Shown one piece after another: positions 31,350-40,786 of a stretch of DNA of 64,000 nt. Position numbers and translations under genes: made by a program. Numbering within the stretch: position 1 is the stretch's first letter; each line of letters opens with the position of its first letter. The stretch covers positions 1-64,000 of the forward strand of contig JAJXZL010000023.1 in assembly GCA_021780075.1 (NCBI GenBank), written 5' to 3'. The notes below the pieces were generated by a model. That model did no database searches. It was given only the letters and a program-made list of their open reading frames with translations, and was not told the origin of the DNA. This DNA is from Acidobacteriota bacterium. Its GTDB lineage: Bacteria; Acidobacteriota; Terriglobia; Terriglobales; Acidobacteriaceae.

Positions 31350-31720
31350 AACGCTTGTCATCTTGAGCGAAGCACGCCTCGGGCCCCGGCGCGCACACCA
31401 CCCAACGCTTGTCATCTTGAGCGCAGCGCAGCGGAGTCGAAAGATCTGCGGTTGCTTTTCGTCCTCTTCGGCGAGCCGACCACCCGCCCGCAACCTCACC
31501 TTGTGTCAGGGCACGACTTCAGTCGTGCCGCAAAACCGCCCTCACCCAAAAACCTGTCATCTTGAGCGCAGCGCAGCGGAGTCGAAAGATCCGCGGTTGT
31601 CTTCTGTCCCCCTCAGCAAGCCGATCAACCGCCCGCACCCTGGCCTTACATCAGGCCACGACCCCAGCCGTGCCGACAATGCCGCATCAACATACACGGG
31701 CTTCAGCCCCAGCGTGCCAA
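31350..31720. repeat. REP-like repeat cluster, several copies
   Basis: Class A copies start near 31355 (divergent), 31408 and 31555. Class B palindromes lie near 31506-31526 (GGCACGACTTCAGTCGTGCC) and 31653-31672. A class C remnant (CGGGCTTCAGCCCC) is near 31698. The array explains most of the 31331-31874 gap; no gene seen. Confidence 0.75.
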
Positions 31721-31874
31721 CTTTGGGAAACTTCCGGTCCGCAGGTTAACCAGTGGCCTGCCCCAATTCACGATGGGCGGCCAACCGGATATTGCCGCCA
31801 CGATTCGGATCAAATCCAGGAGCGGATAGGATGCGTTCGCCTTAGTCTCCGGGGCACAGACCCAGCAAAGGTCA

Positions 31875-32783
31875 CTATCGGCCATGCACAATATTGGCGG
31901 TGAGGAAGAAAATCACCGCGTATGCGCCTGCGAAACTTATGGCTGTTGTCAGCCAGTAGAGCGCCGCGAACCTAGACCATTGCTTCGAGATTGTCGCATA
32001 TAGATAAACAGCAAATGTCTGGAGGAGCCAAAGACAAACACCCACCGCAATCACGATCAGCCCGCTCGGGTGGGTGATTCCCATTGCAAGGCCGCCTAAA
32101 AATGGCGTTGCGACAAAAGCAAGCTTCGCCATTCCGGCCAGATTGACGGATCGCGTTACCGGAGCCCAAGTGATCTCGCGCAGTGCACCCGTCTCTGAAA
32201 CTTCCCGTTTAACCAAACGGACTGGAACCCCTACCACCGCTGCAATTCCATCGCTCAATACCTTGGCTTGACGAAGACTAAGCCGATCTCCAGTCGCAAC
32301 CTTGAGCTCTCGAGTTTGTCCACCTTCTGACCGGAGCACAATCCGATAGCCCCACACATACTCTCGCGCACGAGGTTCGAAAAAGCCATCAAAGCGATCT
32401 TGGCTGCCTTGGCAAATGAGTACCTCTCGGACATCTGTTCCGACTCGAACTTCAGTTGCTGGCTCGCCCATCCAGCGCAACGGTGGTCTTGGAAAATATC
32501 GGATACCCTCGCGTGTAATCTCAATTCGGGCACGCCATCTTTTTGGCGGGAAGGCCAAAACCAAGAAGAAAACAAAGCCGCTTCCAAACATTGCCGCAAG
32601 CATGAGCCAGAGAGACGGATCATTCCTTATCGAATCGATGCTGCGGTCCAAACCAAGCTTGAAGGGGAAGAATGCAAAGCAGCAGACGAAGAATGCTGCG
32701 AATGCTATGGCAATTCTGCGAGAAACAGACGGAATAGGAATGCCGTATACAAACGCTGTATCGGATTCTACCGAGCTAGGCAT
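31875..32783 (-). CDS. Membrane protein with a PH-like cytoplasmic domain, unknown function
   Basis: 302 residues. Two N-terminal membrane helices (about 22-42 and 58-78) and two or three C-terminal ones (about 222-300) frame a soluble region of about 130 residues. That region begins RARIEITREGIRYFPRPPLRWMG, which resembles a pleckstrin-like or bPH strand pattern. No signature of an enzyme. The ribosome site is weak. Lower GC than its neighbours, so possibly acquired. Confidence 0.55.
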   Translation of the reverse strand: MPSSVESDTAFVYGIPIPSVSRRIAIAFAAFFVCCFAFFPFKLGLDRSIDSIRNDPSLWLMLAAMFGSGFVFFLVLAFPPKRWRARIEITREGIRYFPRPPLRWMGEPATEVRVGTDVREVLICQGSQDRFDGFFEPRAREYVWGYRIVLRSEGGQTRELKVATGDRLSLRQAKVLSDGIAAVVGVPVRLVKREVSETGALREITWAPVTRSVNLAGMAKLAFVATPFLGGLAMGITHPSGLIVIAVGVCLWLLQTFAVYLYATISKQWSRFAALYWLTTAISFAGAYAVIFFLTANIVHGR

Positions 32784-33011
32784 TCTGGTGTACGCTCAGT
32801 TTCAGAGTGCAACAAGCTTAAATCTGACCGCATATCTGCGCCAAGCTCTTCGATCAAGCACGTGATTCTACGGGCGATCGCGGATATCGAGGGCACTGGA
32901 AGCCGAGCTCTGAGTGGTTTGTCGGCTAACCGGACATAACTCAAACTCACGCCTGCCACCCTTGTCAACCGAGCCGCAAAGCACACTCGCCCCTAACCCA
33001 CTCATTCCGCT

Positions 33012-33199
33012 AGCGCAAAACCTCGCCGCCACTTTGCAGAGTATTTCTCTCCCTAAGCGCACAATAAAACCATGCCCAGCCAGAGCCCAACGAAAGTGTC
33101 AGGAACGCCCCGGTCAGTGCCGACCCCCTACCCCCCTACCCCCCCCTCCCGGAGTGGCCAAAATCATCCGCAATTTCCCACGCGAAGTTCGCAGACCAT
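33012..33199 (-). repeat. G-quadruplex-bearing intergenic repeat, copy 1
   Basis: On the minus strand it reads TCTGC-AACTT, then a run of four or more G-tracts (33123-33150 complement, GGGGGGTAGGGGGG type). GACAC and ATTGTGCGC follow, and lastly the exact 17-mer GAGAAATACTCTGCAAA (33033-33049). The same modules in the same order form copy 2 at 54768-54965 on the plus strand. No gene in 32784-33237. Confidence 0.7.
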
Positions 33200-33237
33200 T
33201 GCACAATCTGTAATTCTTCGCCGCGATAGGAGTATGT

Positions 33238-34188
33238 TTAGCGCTCGTAGCGCTGCTCACCCGCTTCAATCGCCAACGGCAGCCGGTTCTTCTGCGGAGG
33301 CAGCGGACAGGTAGCGTACGCAGTGTAGGCGCAGGGCGGGTTGTAAAGCTCGTTGAAGTCCAGCGTCAGGCTCCCCGGCTGGTCAAGTCCGTGATCGGGC
33401 AGGCCCGTCGTCAAAAAACGACCGCCCCCGTATGTCGTGGTCGTGCTGGTTGTGTCCCGCAGGATAAAGAACAGCTTGCCCGCATCACCACCCTCCAGGA
33501 CCGGCTCCAGCAGCGCAACTTTGCCGTTCAGCATAAACTCCGCCACTCCCGGAGCTGTCATGTTCAGCACCGTGCCAATCACGGTGGAAATAGGCTCAAT
33601 CTGCCGCGGCTTGTAGGGAATCCACCGGGCCGTCACGCGGTAGTTCGCGTCCGGCGCGTACCAATGGAGCCCGTGAAAGCTGGCGCGCGCGGGTGAGTCG
33701 GCGTCCTTGATGCGCAGCACGTAGCGGTCCCCGCGGGGCAGCACCACCAGCGTCAAAGCGTGCCACGTAATCGTCGAGGGCTTCACATCGCTGGCGCGCA
33801 GTGGCCCCTCGCGCGGCGGCTTCCCATCCACCAGCATGCCGGCAGGGAACCCGCCCGCGGGCGACAGAAGTTGCACAGCCGTGCCGGTCACCGTCAGCAT
33901 GCCCATGCGATCCGGCGCCTGCGCGTGAATCTGGATGCTGTTGCCCGCGGCCGAGCCGAAAGTGTTGATGCCCGGCTTCAGCCACTCCAGCCCGGTCAGC
34001 GTAAGCCAGCCATCAGGCGCTGAGATCTCGCGCTCCCGCTGCTCCCGCCAGGTGTCCAGAGCCTGCCTCCAGCCAGCGCTTGAATCCGCAGTGGCTCCGG
34101 GTGCTGCCTGGGCCTGTGCAAACTGCGGCCCGCAAAGGGGCAAGAGCAACAGAATCAGGGTCAACAGGCCCGCCAGCCTTCTCATCAT
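33238..34188 (-). CDS. Exported DUF1684 protein
   Basis: 316 residues from the ATG at 34188 (AAGGGAG, 8 nt). Signal peptide MMRRLAGLLTLILLLLPLCGPQFAQA. The family's core features are visible: LTLTGLEWLKPGINTFGS, RWIPYKPRQIEPISTVIG, GGGRFLTTG, LDFNELYNPPCAYTAYATCPLPPQKNRLPLAIEAGE (in part). The C-terminal NPPCAYTAYATCPLPP motif is the DUF1684 signature. Function unknown; divergent from hrcA. Confidence 0.87.
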   Translation of the reverse strand: MMRRLAGLLTLILLLLPLCGPQFAQAQAAPGATADSSAGWRQALDTWREQREREISAPDGWLTLTGLEWLKPGINTFGSAAGNSIQIHAQAPDRMGMLTVTGTAVQLLSPAGGFPAGMLVDGKPPREGPLRASDVKPSTITWHALTLVVLPRGDRYVLRIKDADSPARASFHGLHWYAPDANYRVTARWIPYKPRQIEPISTVIGTVLNMTAPGVAEFMLNGKVALLEPVLEGGDAGKLFFILRDTTSTTTTYGGGRFLTTGLPDHGLDQPGSLTLDFNELYNPPCAYTAYATCPLPPQKNRLPLAIEAGEQRYER

Positions 34189-34472
34189 GGATGGAACTCC
34201 CTTGTTTCTTTCCGGCTCTTATTATCATGCCTGCGAGACTCGTACTTTGAATTGCCTGCCAACCGAACGAACGCCAGCGGCTCCTGCAACCAGCCGCAGC
34301 GCGCCAACCGCCTTGACAGCGATGTTTCAGGCTTCCTAAAATTAAAGAGGATAGTTATGTATTTTTGCTGGTAAATAATGACAGCGTAATCGGTTAGCAG
34401 ATTTTTTGTCACGCGAGGCCGGGCTGAAACGGCCCACCAGAAGACTGGGCGAGCCGCCAGGGGGCAGGCAAA

Positions 34473-35603
34473 ATGCCAGATGTGCGCGTCAGTCCGCGGG
34501 AACGGCTGGTGCTTACAGCCATTATCGAACTCTATATCGCGACCGGTGAGCCAGTGGCCTCACAGGCGGTTGCGCACTTTTTCGCCAACCGCGAAGGACT
34601 CAGCTCGGCCACGATTCGCAACGTGATGGTCTCGCTTGGCGAGGCCGGGCTGCTGGAGCAGCCGCACACCTCCGCCGGGCGCGTTCCCACCGCTGCGGCC
34701 TTCCGGTATTACGTCGATCAGATTACGCGGCCCGACACGCAGATGACCCGCATCGGTGCTCCTGTTGCCGGCTTGCGCACAACGCCGCAAGACGCTTCTC
34801 CGCTAAGCGCATCGCCATTGAGTGAGGAGCGGCGCGGGCAAATTGAGGACGGCTTCTCTGGCGTCACCAGCAGTAGTGAATACCTCGAGCGCACATCCCA
34901 CGTCCTCGCGCTTGTTTCCAGCGGCCTGGGTGTCGCGCTCGCCAGCTCCACCGCCGCGCAGGTACTCGAACACATTCATTTTTCACGTCTTTCCACCGGC
35001 CGCGTATTGGCCGTGCTCGTCACTCAAGCCGGCGTAGTGCAGGATCGCGTACTGGCCCTGGACCGCGAACTGACGCATTTGGAGCTGGAGACAGCCGCCC
35101 GCTATCTGAACGAAAACTTCCGCGGCTGGCCCGTCGAGCGCATCCGTGCTGAAGTCGACCGGCGCATCGAAGCCGAACGGGCTGCCTATCACCAAATGCT
35201 GGCCTCGGTGGAAGAGCTGTGCCGCAAGGGCGCGTTGGCCGTCCACAACACGGGACCGGCAATCTATGTGGACGGTATGGCGAACCTCATTGCCGCCGAG
35301 GTGGATCGCGAGCGGCTGCGCCAGATGTTGCTGGCCCTTGAGGCTAAGCAGCGGCTGGTGGACCTGCTGACCGCCTACGTGGACGGCCGCAGGCAGGAAG
35401 TGCGCGTGGTCGTCGGGTTGGACGAAACCTCACCCGCCATGCAGGATCTGGTGCTCATTGGCGCGCCGGCGCGCCTGGGCGGAGCCAGCCTGGGAACCGT
35501 GGCACTTATTGCGCCCACCCGCATCCAATATCAGGAGATGATTCACGCTGTGCGTTACATCGCCCAGATCTCCGAGCGCATCCTTGACGTGCCCACCGAA
35601 TAG
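34473..35603 (+). CDS. hrcA: Heat-inducible transcription repressor HrcA
   Basis: 376 residues, slightly longer than usual because of an extra loop around 100-130. N-terminal winged helix (RERLVLTAIIELYIATGEPVASQAV, in part, then SSATIRNVMVSLGEAGLLEQPHTSAGRVPT). A GAF-like domain follows, with the C-terminal GGASLGTVALIAPTRIQYQEMI. Normally binds CIRCE operators to repress chaperone genes. I found no CIRCE element in the 284-bp region upstream. First gene of hrcA-grpE-dnaJ. Confidence 0.92.
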   Translation: MPDVRVSPRERLVLTAIIELYIATGEPVASQAVAHFFANREGLSSATIRNVMVSLGEAGLLEQPHTSAGRVPTAAAFRYYVDQITRPDTQMTRIGAPVAGLRTTPQDASPLSASPLSEERRGQIEDGFSGVTSSSEYLERTSHVLALVSSGLGVALASSTAAQVLEHIHFSRLSTGRVLAVLVTQAGVVQDRVLALDRELTHLELETAARYLNENFRGWPVERIRAEVDRRIEAERAAYHQMLASVEELCRKGALAVHNTGPAIYVDGMANLIAAEVDRERLRQMLLALEAKQRLVDLLTAYVDGRRQEVRVVVGLDETSPAMQDLVLIGAPARLGGASLGTVALIAPTRIQYQEMIHAVRYIAQISERILDVPTE

Positions 35604-35771
35604 GGTGCTGCTCTCTCTGCCAGAGCAGAATGCGTGGTAAGGTAAACAGGCCGCAGGCAAAAGCATGGCTGCTCCTTGCGAGGTGCTGGCCGGGTCAAAG
35701 CAAGCCGGTGCCTGCTGCGGAATTTATGATTGAAGAAGATGAGAAAGATTTTTCGGAGAACGCGAAAGGTT

Positions 35772-36383
35772 ATGCCAGAACAGGAAACAGAGTTGACGGC
35801 GCAAGAGCTGGAAGCGGCGGCGCGGGAAGATGCAACCTCCCCGGCGGCAGATCCAGGTGCGGCTGATCCGTCAGCAGAATCAGAAGTTGCGCCCGTAACC
35901 CGGGCAGAGTTCGACAGCCTCACGGCTGAACTTGAAAAACTCAAGACCGAACGCGACCAGCTTGTGGATCGCCTCGCCCGCATGCAGGCTGAGTTTGAAA
36001 ACGCCCGCAAGCGAGCAGAGCGCGAACGCGCCGAGTTCCGTGACTATGCCACCGGCAGCGTGGTGGAGCAGTTCCTACCCGTGCTGGACAATTTTGAGCT
36101 GGCCCTCAAGTCCACCGGCTCTGCCGAGCAGTTGCGCTCCGGCGTAGAGCTGATCATCAAGCAGATGCAGGAGATCCTGCGCCAGTTGCAGGTCAATCCG
36201 ATTCCGACGGTTGGCGAAGAGTTCGACCCGCGACATCACGAGGCCCTCGGCACCGTGGAGCGCGAAGACCTGCCCGACCAGCATGTGGCTGAAGAGATTC
36301 GCCGCGGTTACCGCCTGCGCGAGCGCCTGCTGCGCCCCGCACTGGTGCGCGTAGCCTCCAACCCGAAACAAACGAGCGAGTAA
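35772..36383 (+). CDS. grpE: Nucleotide exchange factor GrpE
   Basis: 203 residues from the ATG at 35772. An ATG at 35739 and a TTG at 35730 in the same frame are alternatives. An acidic N-terminus is followed by a long coiled coil (ELEKLKTERDQLVDRLARMQAEFENARKRAERERAEF, in part). The beta-wing PIPTVGEEFDPRHHEALGTVE is diagnostic. Releases ADP from DnaK. dnaK itself is not in this cluster. Confidence 0.92.
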   Translation: MPEQETELTAQELEAAAREDATSPAADPGAADPSAESEVAPVTRAEFDSLTAELEKLKTERDQLVDRLARMQAEFENARKRAERERAEFRDYATGSVVEQFLPVLDNFELALKSTGSAEQLRSGVELIIKQMQEILRQLQVNPIPTVGEEFDPRHHEALGTVEREDLPDQHVAEEIRRGYRLRERLLRPALVRVASNPKQTSE

Positions 36384-36392
36384 AAGTACAAA

Positions 36393-37517
36393 GTGAGCAA
36401 AGCCGACTACTATGAGGTTCTGGGCGTTTCCCGCGATGCCAGCGACCAGGAGTTGAAAAGCGCCTATCGCAAGCAGGCAATGAAGTATCACCCTGATCGC
36501 AACCCCGGCGATCACACCGCGGAAGAGAAGTTCAAAGAAGCCAGCGAAGCCTATCAGGTGCTGAGCGACGCGGACAAACGCGCCGCCTATGACCGCTATG
36601 GGCACGCGGGTGTGGGCGCTGCCGGCCAGGGCGGCGGATTTGGCGGCCCCTTTGCTGGCGGAGTGGATCTGGGAGACATCTTCGGCGACCTGTTCGGTGA
36701 GATGTTCAACATGGGCGGCGGCCAGCAGCGCGCCACACGCCAGCGTCGTGGCGAGGATCTGCGCTACGACCTGACCATCGATTTTGAAGATGCAGTCTTC
36801 GGCACCGAAACCGAAATCAGGATTCGACGTCGCGAAAGCTGCGAAACCTGCCACGGCACCGGCAGCACCTCAGGCAAGGGTCCAAGTACGTGTCCGCAAT
36901 GCCAGGGCCGCGGCCAGCTCCGCTATCAGCAGGGCTTCTTTTCCGTGGCGCGCACCTGCAGCGCATGCGGAGGTGCGGGCTCCATCGTCACCGACCCATG
37001 CTCCGTCTGCCGCGGCGAAACGCGCGTGGCCAAGGAGATCAGGCTCAACGTCAAGGTGCCCCCCGGCGTGGAAGAAGGCACACGCATTCGCTATGGAGGC
37101 GAGGGCGACGCAGGCCGCTCAGGTGGCCCCGGTGGTGACCTGTATGTGGTGCTTTCCATCCGGCCGCACGACTTTTTTGAGCGCTCCGGCCACGACCTGC
37201 ATTGTGTGATTCCCCTCAGCTTTCCCCAGGCCGCGCTAGGCGCCGAAATTGAGATTCCCGGAATCGATGGCGCGGTCGCGCTCAAGATTCCTGAAGGCAC
37301 GCAGAGCGGCAAGGAGTTGCGCATTCGCGGACGCGGCGTTCCCTATCTGAACGAGAAGGGCCGCGGCGACCTGATTGTTCAGATCATGGTGCAGATTCCC
37401 AAAAAGCTCAACCGGGCACAGCGCGACCTGGTATCCAAACTGGCCGAAACGCTGACCGTGGACAACAAGCCCACGTCGCCCTCTCTGCTGGAAAAAATGA
37501 AGGATTTATTCAGCTAG
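36393..37517 (+). CDS. dnaJ: Chaperone DnaJ (type I)
   Basis: 374 residues from the GTG at 36393, 10 bp after grpE. J domain with the HPD motif at 33-35 (YHPDRNPGD) and a Gly/Phe-rich region. Four zinc repeats follow ([32 protein letters not shown]); the fourth keeps CxxC but its usual CxGxG ends in ET. C-terminal substrate-binding domains are intact. Delivers clients to DnaK. Confidence 0.95.
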   Translation: MSKADYYEVLGVSRDASDQELKSAYRKQAMKYHPDRNPGDHTAEEKFKEASEAYQVLSDADKRAAYDRYGHAGVGAAGQGGGFGGPFAGGVDLGDIFGDLFGEMFNMGGGQQRATRQRRGEDLRYDLTIDFEDAVFGTETEIRIRRRESCETCHGTGSTSGKGPSTCPQCQGRGQLRYQQGFFSVARTCSACGGAGSIVTDPCSVCRGETRVAKEIRLNVKVPPGVEEGTRIRYGGEGDAGRSGGPGGDLYVVLSIRPHDFFERSGHDLHCVIPLSFPQAALGAEIEIPGIDGAVALKIPEGTQSGKELRIRGRGVPYLNEKGRGDLIVQIMVQIPKKLNRAQRDLVSKLAETLTVDNKPTSPSLLEKMKDLFS

Positions 37518-37542
37518 GAAATTGCAGAAATAAGGGAAATTG

Positions 37543-37578
37543 GCGGGAGATGTTGGTGGAGCTGAGCGGGATCGAACT
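37543..37578 (-). repeat. Duplicated 3' end of tRNA-Ala
   Basis: GGCGGGAG near 37543, then a copy of the tRNA 3' segment TGGAGCTGAGCGGGATCGAA(C), as found about 120 bp away in the real tRNA. Between them lies a hairpin (GCGGGC / GCCCGC, 37591-37608). The pattern resembles an attachment-site duplication or an old integration scar. Confidence 0.6.
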
Positions 37579-37675
37579 TGAGCCGTTTTGCGGGCGTCTG
37601 AGCCCGCAGGCGAAATCCTGAGCCGGCGCTCCGCGCAAGCGAAGGACCTCAGGCTGAACAATGGCGGGAGGGATT

Positions 37676-37751
37676 TGGTGGAGCTGAGCGGGATCGAACC
37701 GCTGGCCTCCTCGTTGCGAACGAGGCGCTCTCCCAGCTGAGCTACAGCCCC
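37676..37751 (-). tRNA. tRNA-Ala (anticodon CGC)
   Basis: 76 nt including an encoded CCA end. Acceptor GGGGCTG / CAGCTCC with one G-U pair, D-arm AGCTCAGCTGGGAGAG, anticodon stem CCTCG / CGAGG around loop TTCGCAA (anticodon CGC), T-arm loop TTCGATC. Decodes GCG. Confidence 0.97.
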
Positions 37752-37838
37752 ACAACTTCTTTATCTTATCAGCGAGCGCCCGTTCCGTGAAGCCCCAGCG
37801 GCGAAACCGCACATCGAAAGCGACGCCGCATTCGCTGC

Positions 37839-38300
37839 TCAACGCACATACGTGAACGTGCCGCAGAGGTCCGTCGAGTTCGCGATGCCATCAAACGTAA
37901 ACACCGGCGCGTTCGGCCCTGAGAAGAACGTCACATGCAGAGTGCGGTCTTCAACGTACGTGGCCATCCACTGCGTGTCCGCAGTCCCGCACAGAGTGTT
38001 GTGGTGCAGAAATCGCTTTGCAGCCGGCACGTTCAGCCGGTAGAGACTTCCACTGCCGGCAGTGTTGGCGTCCGCATCAAAAGCCGCAGCGACCTCGGCC
38101 GCACTCAGCTGGCGGATCGGCGCAATCACAAACCCCGCGAAGTTGATCGTAAGCTTCTTCTCGGAGATCGCGATGTCGCCGGTGATGGCGGCAGCCGTCG
38201 AACTGGAGGCGCGCCAGTAACCCTTGTCCTGCGCCGCGCCGGAAAGTGAGCAGGCCATCATCAGGCAGGCGGCCGCTCCCAGCAGAATTCGTTTCTTCAT
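37839..38300 (-). CDS. Small exported protein, unknown function
   Basis: 153 residues from the ATG at 38300, with no clear ribosome site. Signal peptide MKKRILLGAAACLMMACSLSG; the cluster ACS could also be a lipobox (LMMAC). The mature domain contains two Cys (LCGTADTQW and DLCGTFTYV), likely a disulfide, and a beta-strand-rich core (WMATYVEDRTLHVTFFSG). No family recognised. Confidence 0.65.
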   Translation of the reverse strand: MKKRILLGAAACLMMACSLSGAAQDKGYWRASSSTAAAITGDIAISEKKLTINFAGFVIAPIRQLSAAEVAAAFDADANTAGSGSLYRLNVPAAKRFLHHNTLCGTADTQWMATYVEDRTLHVTFFSGPNAPVFTFDGIANSTDLCGTFTYVR

Positions 38301-38439
38301 ACATTGAGCATGACAGCCAGATGCGCTTCCCGGCAAACGAGGAAGCTCTCGCCTGCGCCGCTCCGGCGCATCGCAATTACGCACGCAGTGCAAATTTGAT
38401 TCATTTCCTGCATCACCAACGAATCGCACCCACCGAACA

Positions 38440-38472
38440 CAAAAGGCCGGGGACAAGCCCCGGCCTTTGTGT
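38440..38472 (-). terminator. Terminator of rho
   Basis: Perfect stem AAAGGCCGGGG / CCCCGGCCTTT with loop ACAAG/C type and A/T flanks, 15 bp beyond the rho stop codon on its strand; T-rich on both sides. Confidence 0.85.
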
Positions 38473-38487
38473 TTTCTTCCTGCTGCC

Positions 38488-39738
38488 TTATAGCTGGTTC
38501 ATGTTGGCCAGGAACTCGGCGTTGTTGCGCACTTTTTCCAGGCGGCTGATCAGCAGTTCCATTGCCTCCACCGGCGACAGCGGGTTGAGCACCTTGCGCA
38601 GAATCCAGACGCGCTGCAGGTCTTCCTTGGGAATCAGCAGTTCTTCCTTGCGGGTGCCGGAGCGCTGGATGTCGATGGCCGGGAAGACGCGCTTGTCCAC
38701 CAGCTTGCGGTCCAGGATGATTTCCATGTTGCCTGTGCCCTTGAACTCCTCGAAGATGACCTCGTCCATGCGCGAGCCGGTATCGACCAGCGCGGTGGCG
38801 ATAATCGTCAGCGAGCCGCCCTCTTCAATGTTGCGCGCGGCGCCGAAGAAGCGCTTGGGCCGCTGCAGGGCGTTTGAGTCCACGCCGCCGGAGAGCACCT
38901 TGCCCGATGGGGGCACGATGGTGTTGTAGGCGCGCGCGAGACGGGTGATCGAGTCCAGCAGAATGACGACGTCACGCTTGTGCTCCACAAGGCGCTTGGC
39001 CTTCTCGATGACCATCTCGGCCACCTGCACGTGGCGGGCTGCGGGCTCATCAAACGTGGAGCTGATGACCTCGCCCTTCACCGAGCGCTGCATGTCGGTC
39101 ACTTCCTCGGGGCGCTCGTCGATGAGCAGCACGATGAGCACAACCTCGGGATGGTTCGTGGTAATGGAATTGGCGATGGACTGCAACAGCATCGTCTTGC
39201 CGGTACGCGGCGGAGCGACGATCAGGCCGCGCTGTCCTTTGCCCACCGGCGTCAGCAGGTCCATGACCCGGCCGCTGGTGGCCTCGCGCACCGTCTCCAT
39301 CTTGATGCGTTCCTGAGGATACAGCGGGGTGAGGTTGTCGAAGAGAATCTTGTTGCGCGTCTCCTCGGGTGACTCGAAATTGATGGCCTCAATCTTGACC
39401 AGCGCGAAATACTTCTCGCCTTCGTGCGGCGGGCGGACGTTACCGCTGATGGAGTCGCCGGTCTTCAGGTCAAATTTGCGAATCTGCGAGGGCGAGACGT
39501 AGATGTCGTCCGGGCCCGGTAGATAGTTGTAGTCCGGTGAGCGCAGAAAGCCGTAGCCGTCAGGGAGGATCTCCAGCACACCATCGGCAAAAATGTGACC
39601 TTCTTTTTCACTCTGAGCCTGGAGAATCTTGAAGATCAGATCCTGCTTGCGAAGCCCGCTGGCACCCGGAATCTCCAGGGTGCGCGCGATGCGGCTCAGT
39701 TCCGTTATGTTTTTCTCTTTTAGCTCAGCAATGGTCAT
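38488..39738 (-). CDS. rho: Transcription termination factor Rho
   Basis: 416 residues. N-terminal RHO_N helices ([23 protein letters not shown], in part) and an RNA-binding cold-shock-like domain ([16 protein letters not shown]). The ATPase core has [26 protein letters not shown] and [21 protein letters not shown]. Hexameric RNA helicase that ends transcription at Rho sites. The ATG at 39738 has AGGTG upstream; a GTG two codons earlier is also possible. Confidence 0.97.
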   Translation of the reverse strand: MTIAELKEKNITELSRIARTLEIPGASGLRKQDLIFKILQAQSEKEGHIFADGVLEILPDGYGFLRSPDYNYLPGPDDIYVSPSQIRKFDLKTGDSISGNVRPPHEGEKYFALVKIEAINFESPEETRNKILFDNLTPLYPQERIKMETVREATSGRVMDLLTPVGKGQRGLIVAPPRTGKTMLLQSIANSITTNHPEVVLIVLLIDERPEEVTDMQRSVKGEVISSTFDEPAARHVQVAEMVIEKAKRLVEHKRDVVILLDSITRLARAYNTIVPPSGKVLSGGVDSNALQRPKRFFGAARNIEEGGSLTIIATALVDTGSRMDEVIFEEFKGTGNMEIILDRKLVDKRVFPAIDIQRSGTRKEELLIPKEDLQRVWILRKVLNPLSPVEAMELLISRLEKVRNNAEFLANMNQL

Positions 39739-39962
39739 GTTCACCTGCGGTATAGGGCGGGATGGCGGTAAGGAAGATCCGAGAGGGGGAAGAGCTCCAG
39801 GAACAATCAGGAGGGATTCGGAAATTGCGGTCGGCTTGAAGTGCGGCTAAACCCTTTCCTGTACTCAAGGCGAGCACTCATGCACCAGAATCGAACGGCC
39901 CGCGGTGAAGCTGACCGATTAAAAACCGTTGCTGACTCGACTTGAATCTTCAGGATTGAGCG

Positions 39963-40184
39963 TCAGGCTGCGCGACGCGCCTCGACCGGTTGATCCGCGG
40001 ACGGTTGAACTGGCGCTGCGGCGCCGGGATTGGTGGTATGGAAGCGAACCAGCACTTCGTTTGTGGTGTCTTGAAGCCTTGTGTTCGGTTTGTGCAGCTT
40101 CCGGGTAGCTTTGCTCGCCAACTGACAGAGCTGGTAGCGGTTGGACACATGAGAGAGTGCCCCAAAAACCAAATCAGAACGCAT
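39963..40184 (-). CDS. rpoZ: RNA polymerase omega subunit, short acidobacterial form
   Basis: 73 residues. The ATG at 40184 has AAGGAG nine nt upstream. MRSDLVFGALSHVSNRYQLCQLASKATRKLHKPNTR matches what I recall of acidobacterial omega proteins (RYQLCQLASKATRKLHKP); the Pro/Ala/Gln tail ends VEARRAA. Omega helps assemble RNA polymerase. A longer frame on the same strand (39950-40303) overlaps it and is not real. Not confirmed by alignment. 40185-40786 upstream holds no gene that I can support. Confidence 0.6.
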   Translation of the reverse strand: MRSDLVFGALSHVSNRYQLCQLASKATRKLHKPNTRLQDTTNEVLVRFHTTNPGAAAPVQPSADQPVEARRAA

Positions 40185-40786
40185 GATAAGTTTCTCCTTC
40201 CAAAATCAGCTGCCGGCTGGAACTCATTGGCGCCGCCGGTGCAACTGGCTGACAATCGGTACTGAGCTGCTCCCACAGCCCTCATCCAACCAATTAGACG
40301 CACAAACCACGCGTCAAGCTCTAAAAAAACTTTGACGCAACTCCGTGCAAAAGGGAACAGGCTGGCTGGCCTGTCAGGGTTTCAGATCGCCGCATTTGGA
40401 ATGCATACGCCCTGCGTTCCCGTCCCGGAGCGCATAAAGAAGCGCACCTGTGCATCAACGGATGAGCCCTGGCTCAAGACTGATGCGGAAAACGACAGAG
40501 AAACGCGTGATCGCGTTGTGCAATCTGCCCTTGTGGATGGCACTCATGAATGTATACCCACTCAGCTTTGGGGTCAACAGTTTTTTGCATAAGCCGCCCC
40601 ACTGGCCTGCAAGCCTTTCCGGAAATCCGGAGATAAACGGCTTATTTCGCAGAAGTTACCGTCTCGCTCAGGATAGAAAGCGCGCCCATACTGGCCTGCC
40701 GGCGCTATTCAATAGGCCTAAGGCACCCAAAATGAATCATTTCCGCACCCCGCGAGGTGCGATTGTGGCTGCGGAAAAGGGGCCAG

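Noticed and set aside
32604-32986. Small antisense frames around 32.4-32.98 kb that look like Cys-rich proteins
   Set aside because: They overlap the membrane protein gene in the wrong phase, have no ribosome site and no recognisable domain.
39860-39945. GAATCGAAC-like stretch suggesting a tRNA T-arm upstream of rho
   Set aside because: No matching acceptor, anticodon or D-arm pairing could be drawn on either strand.
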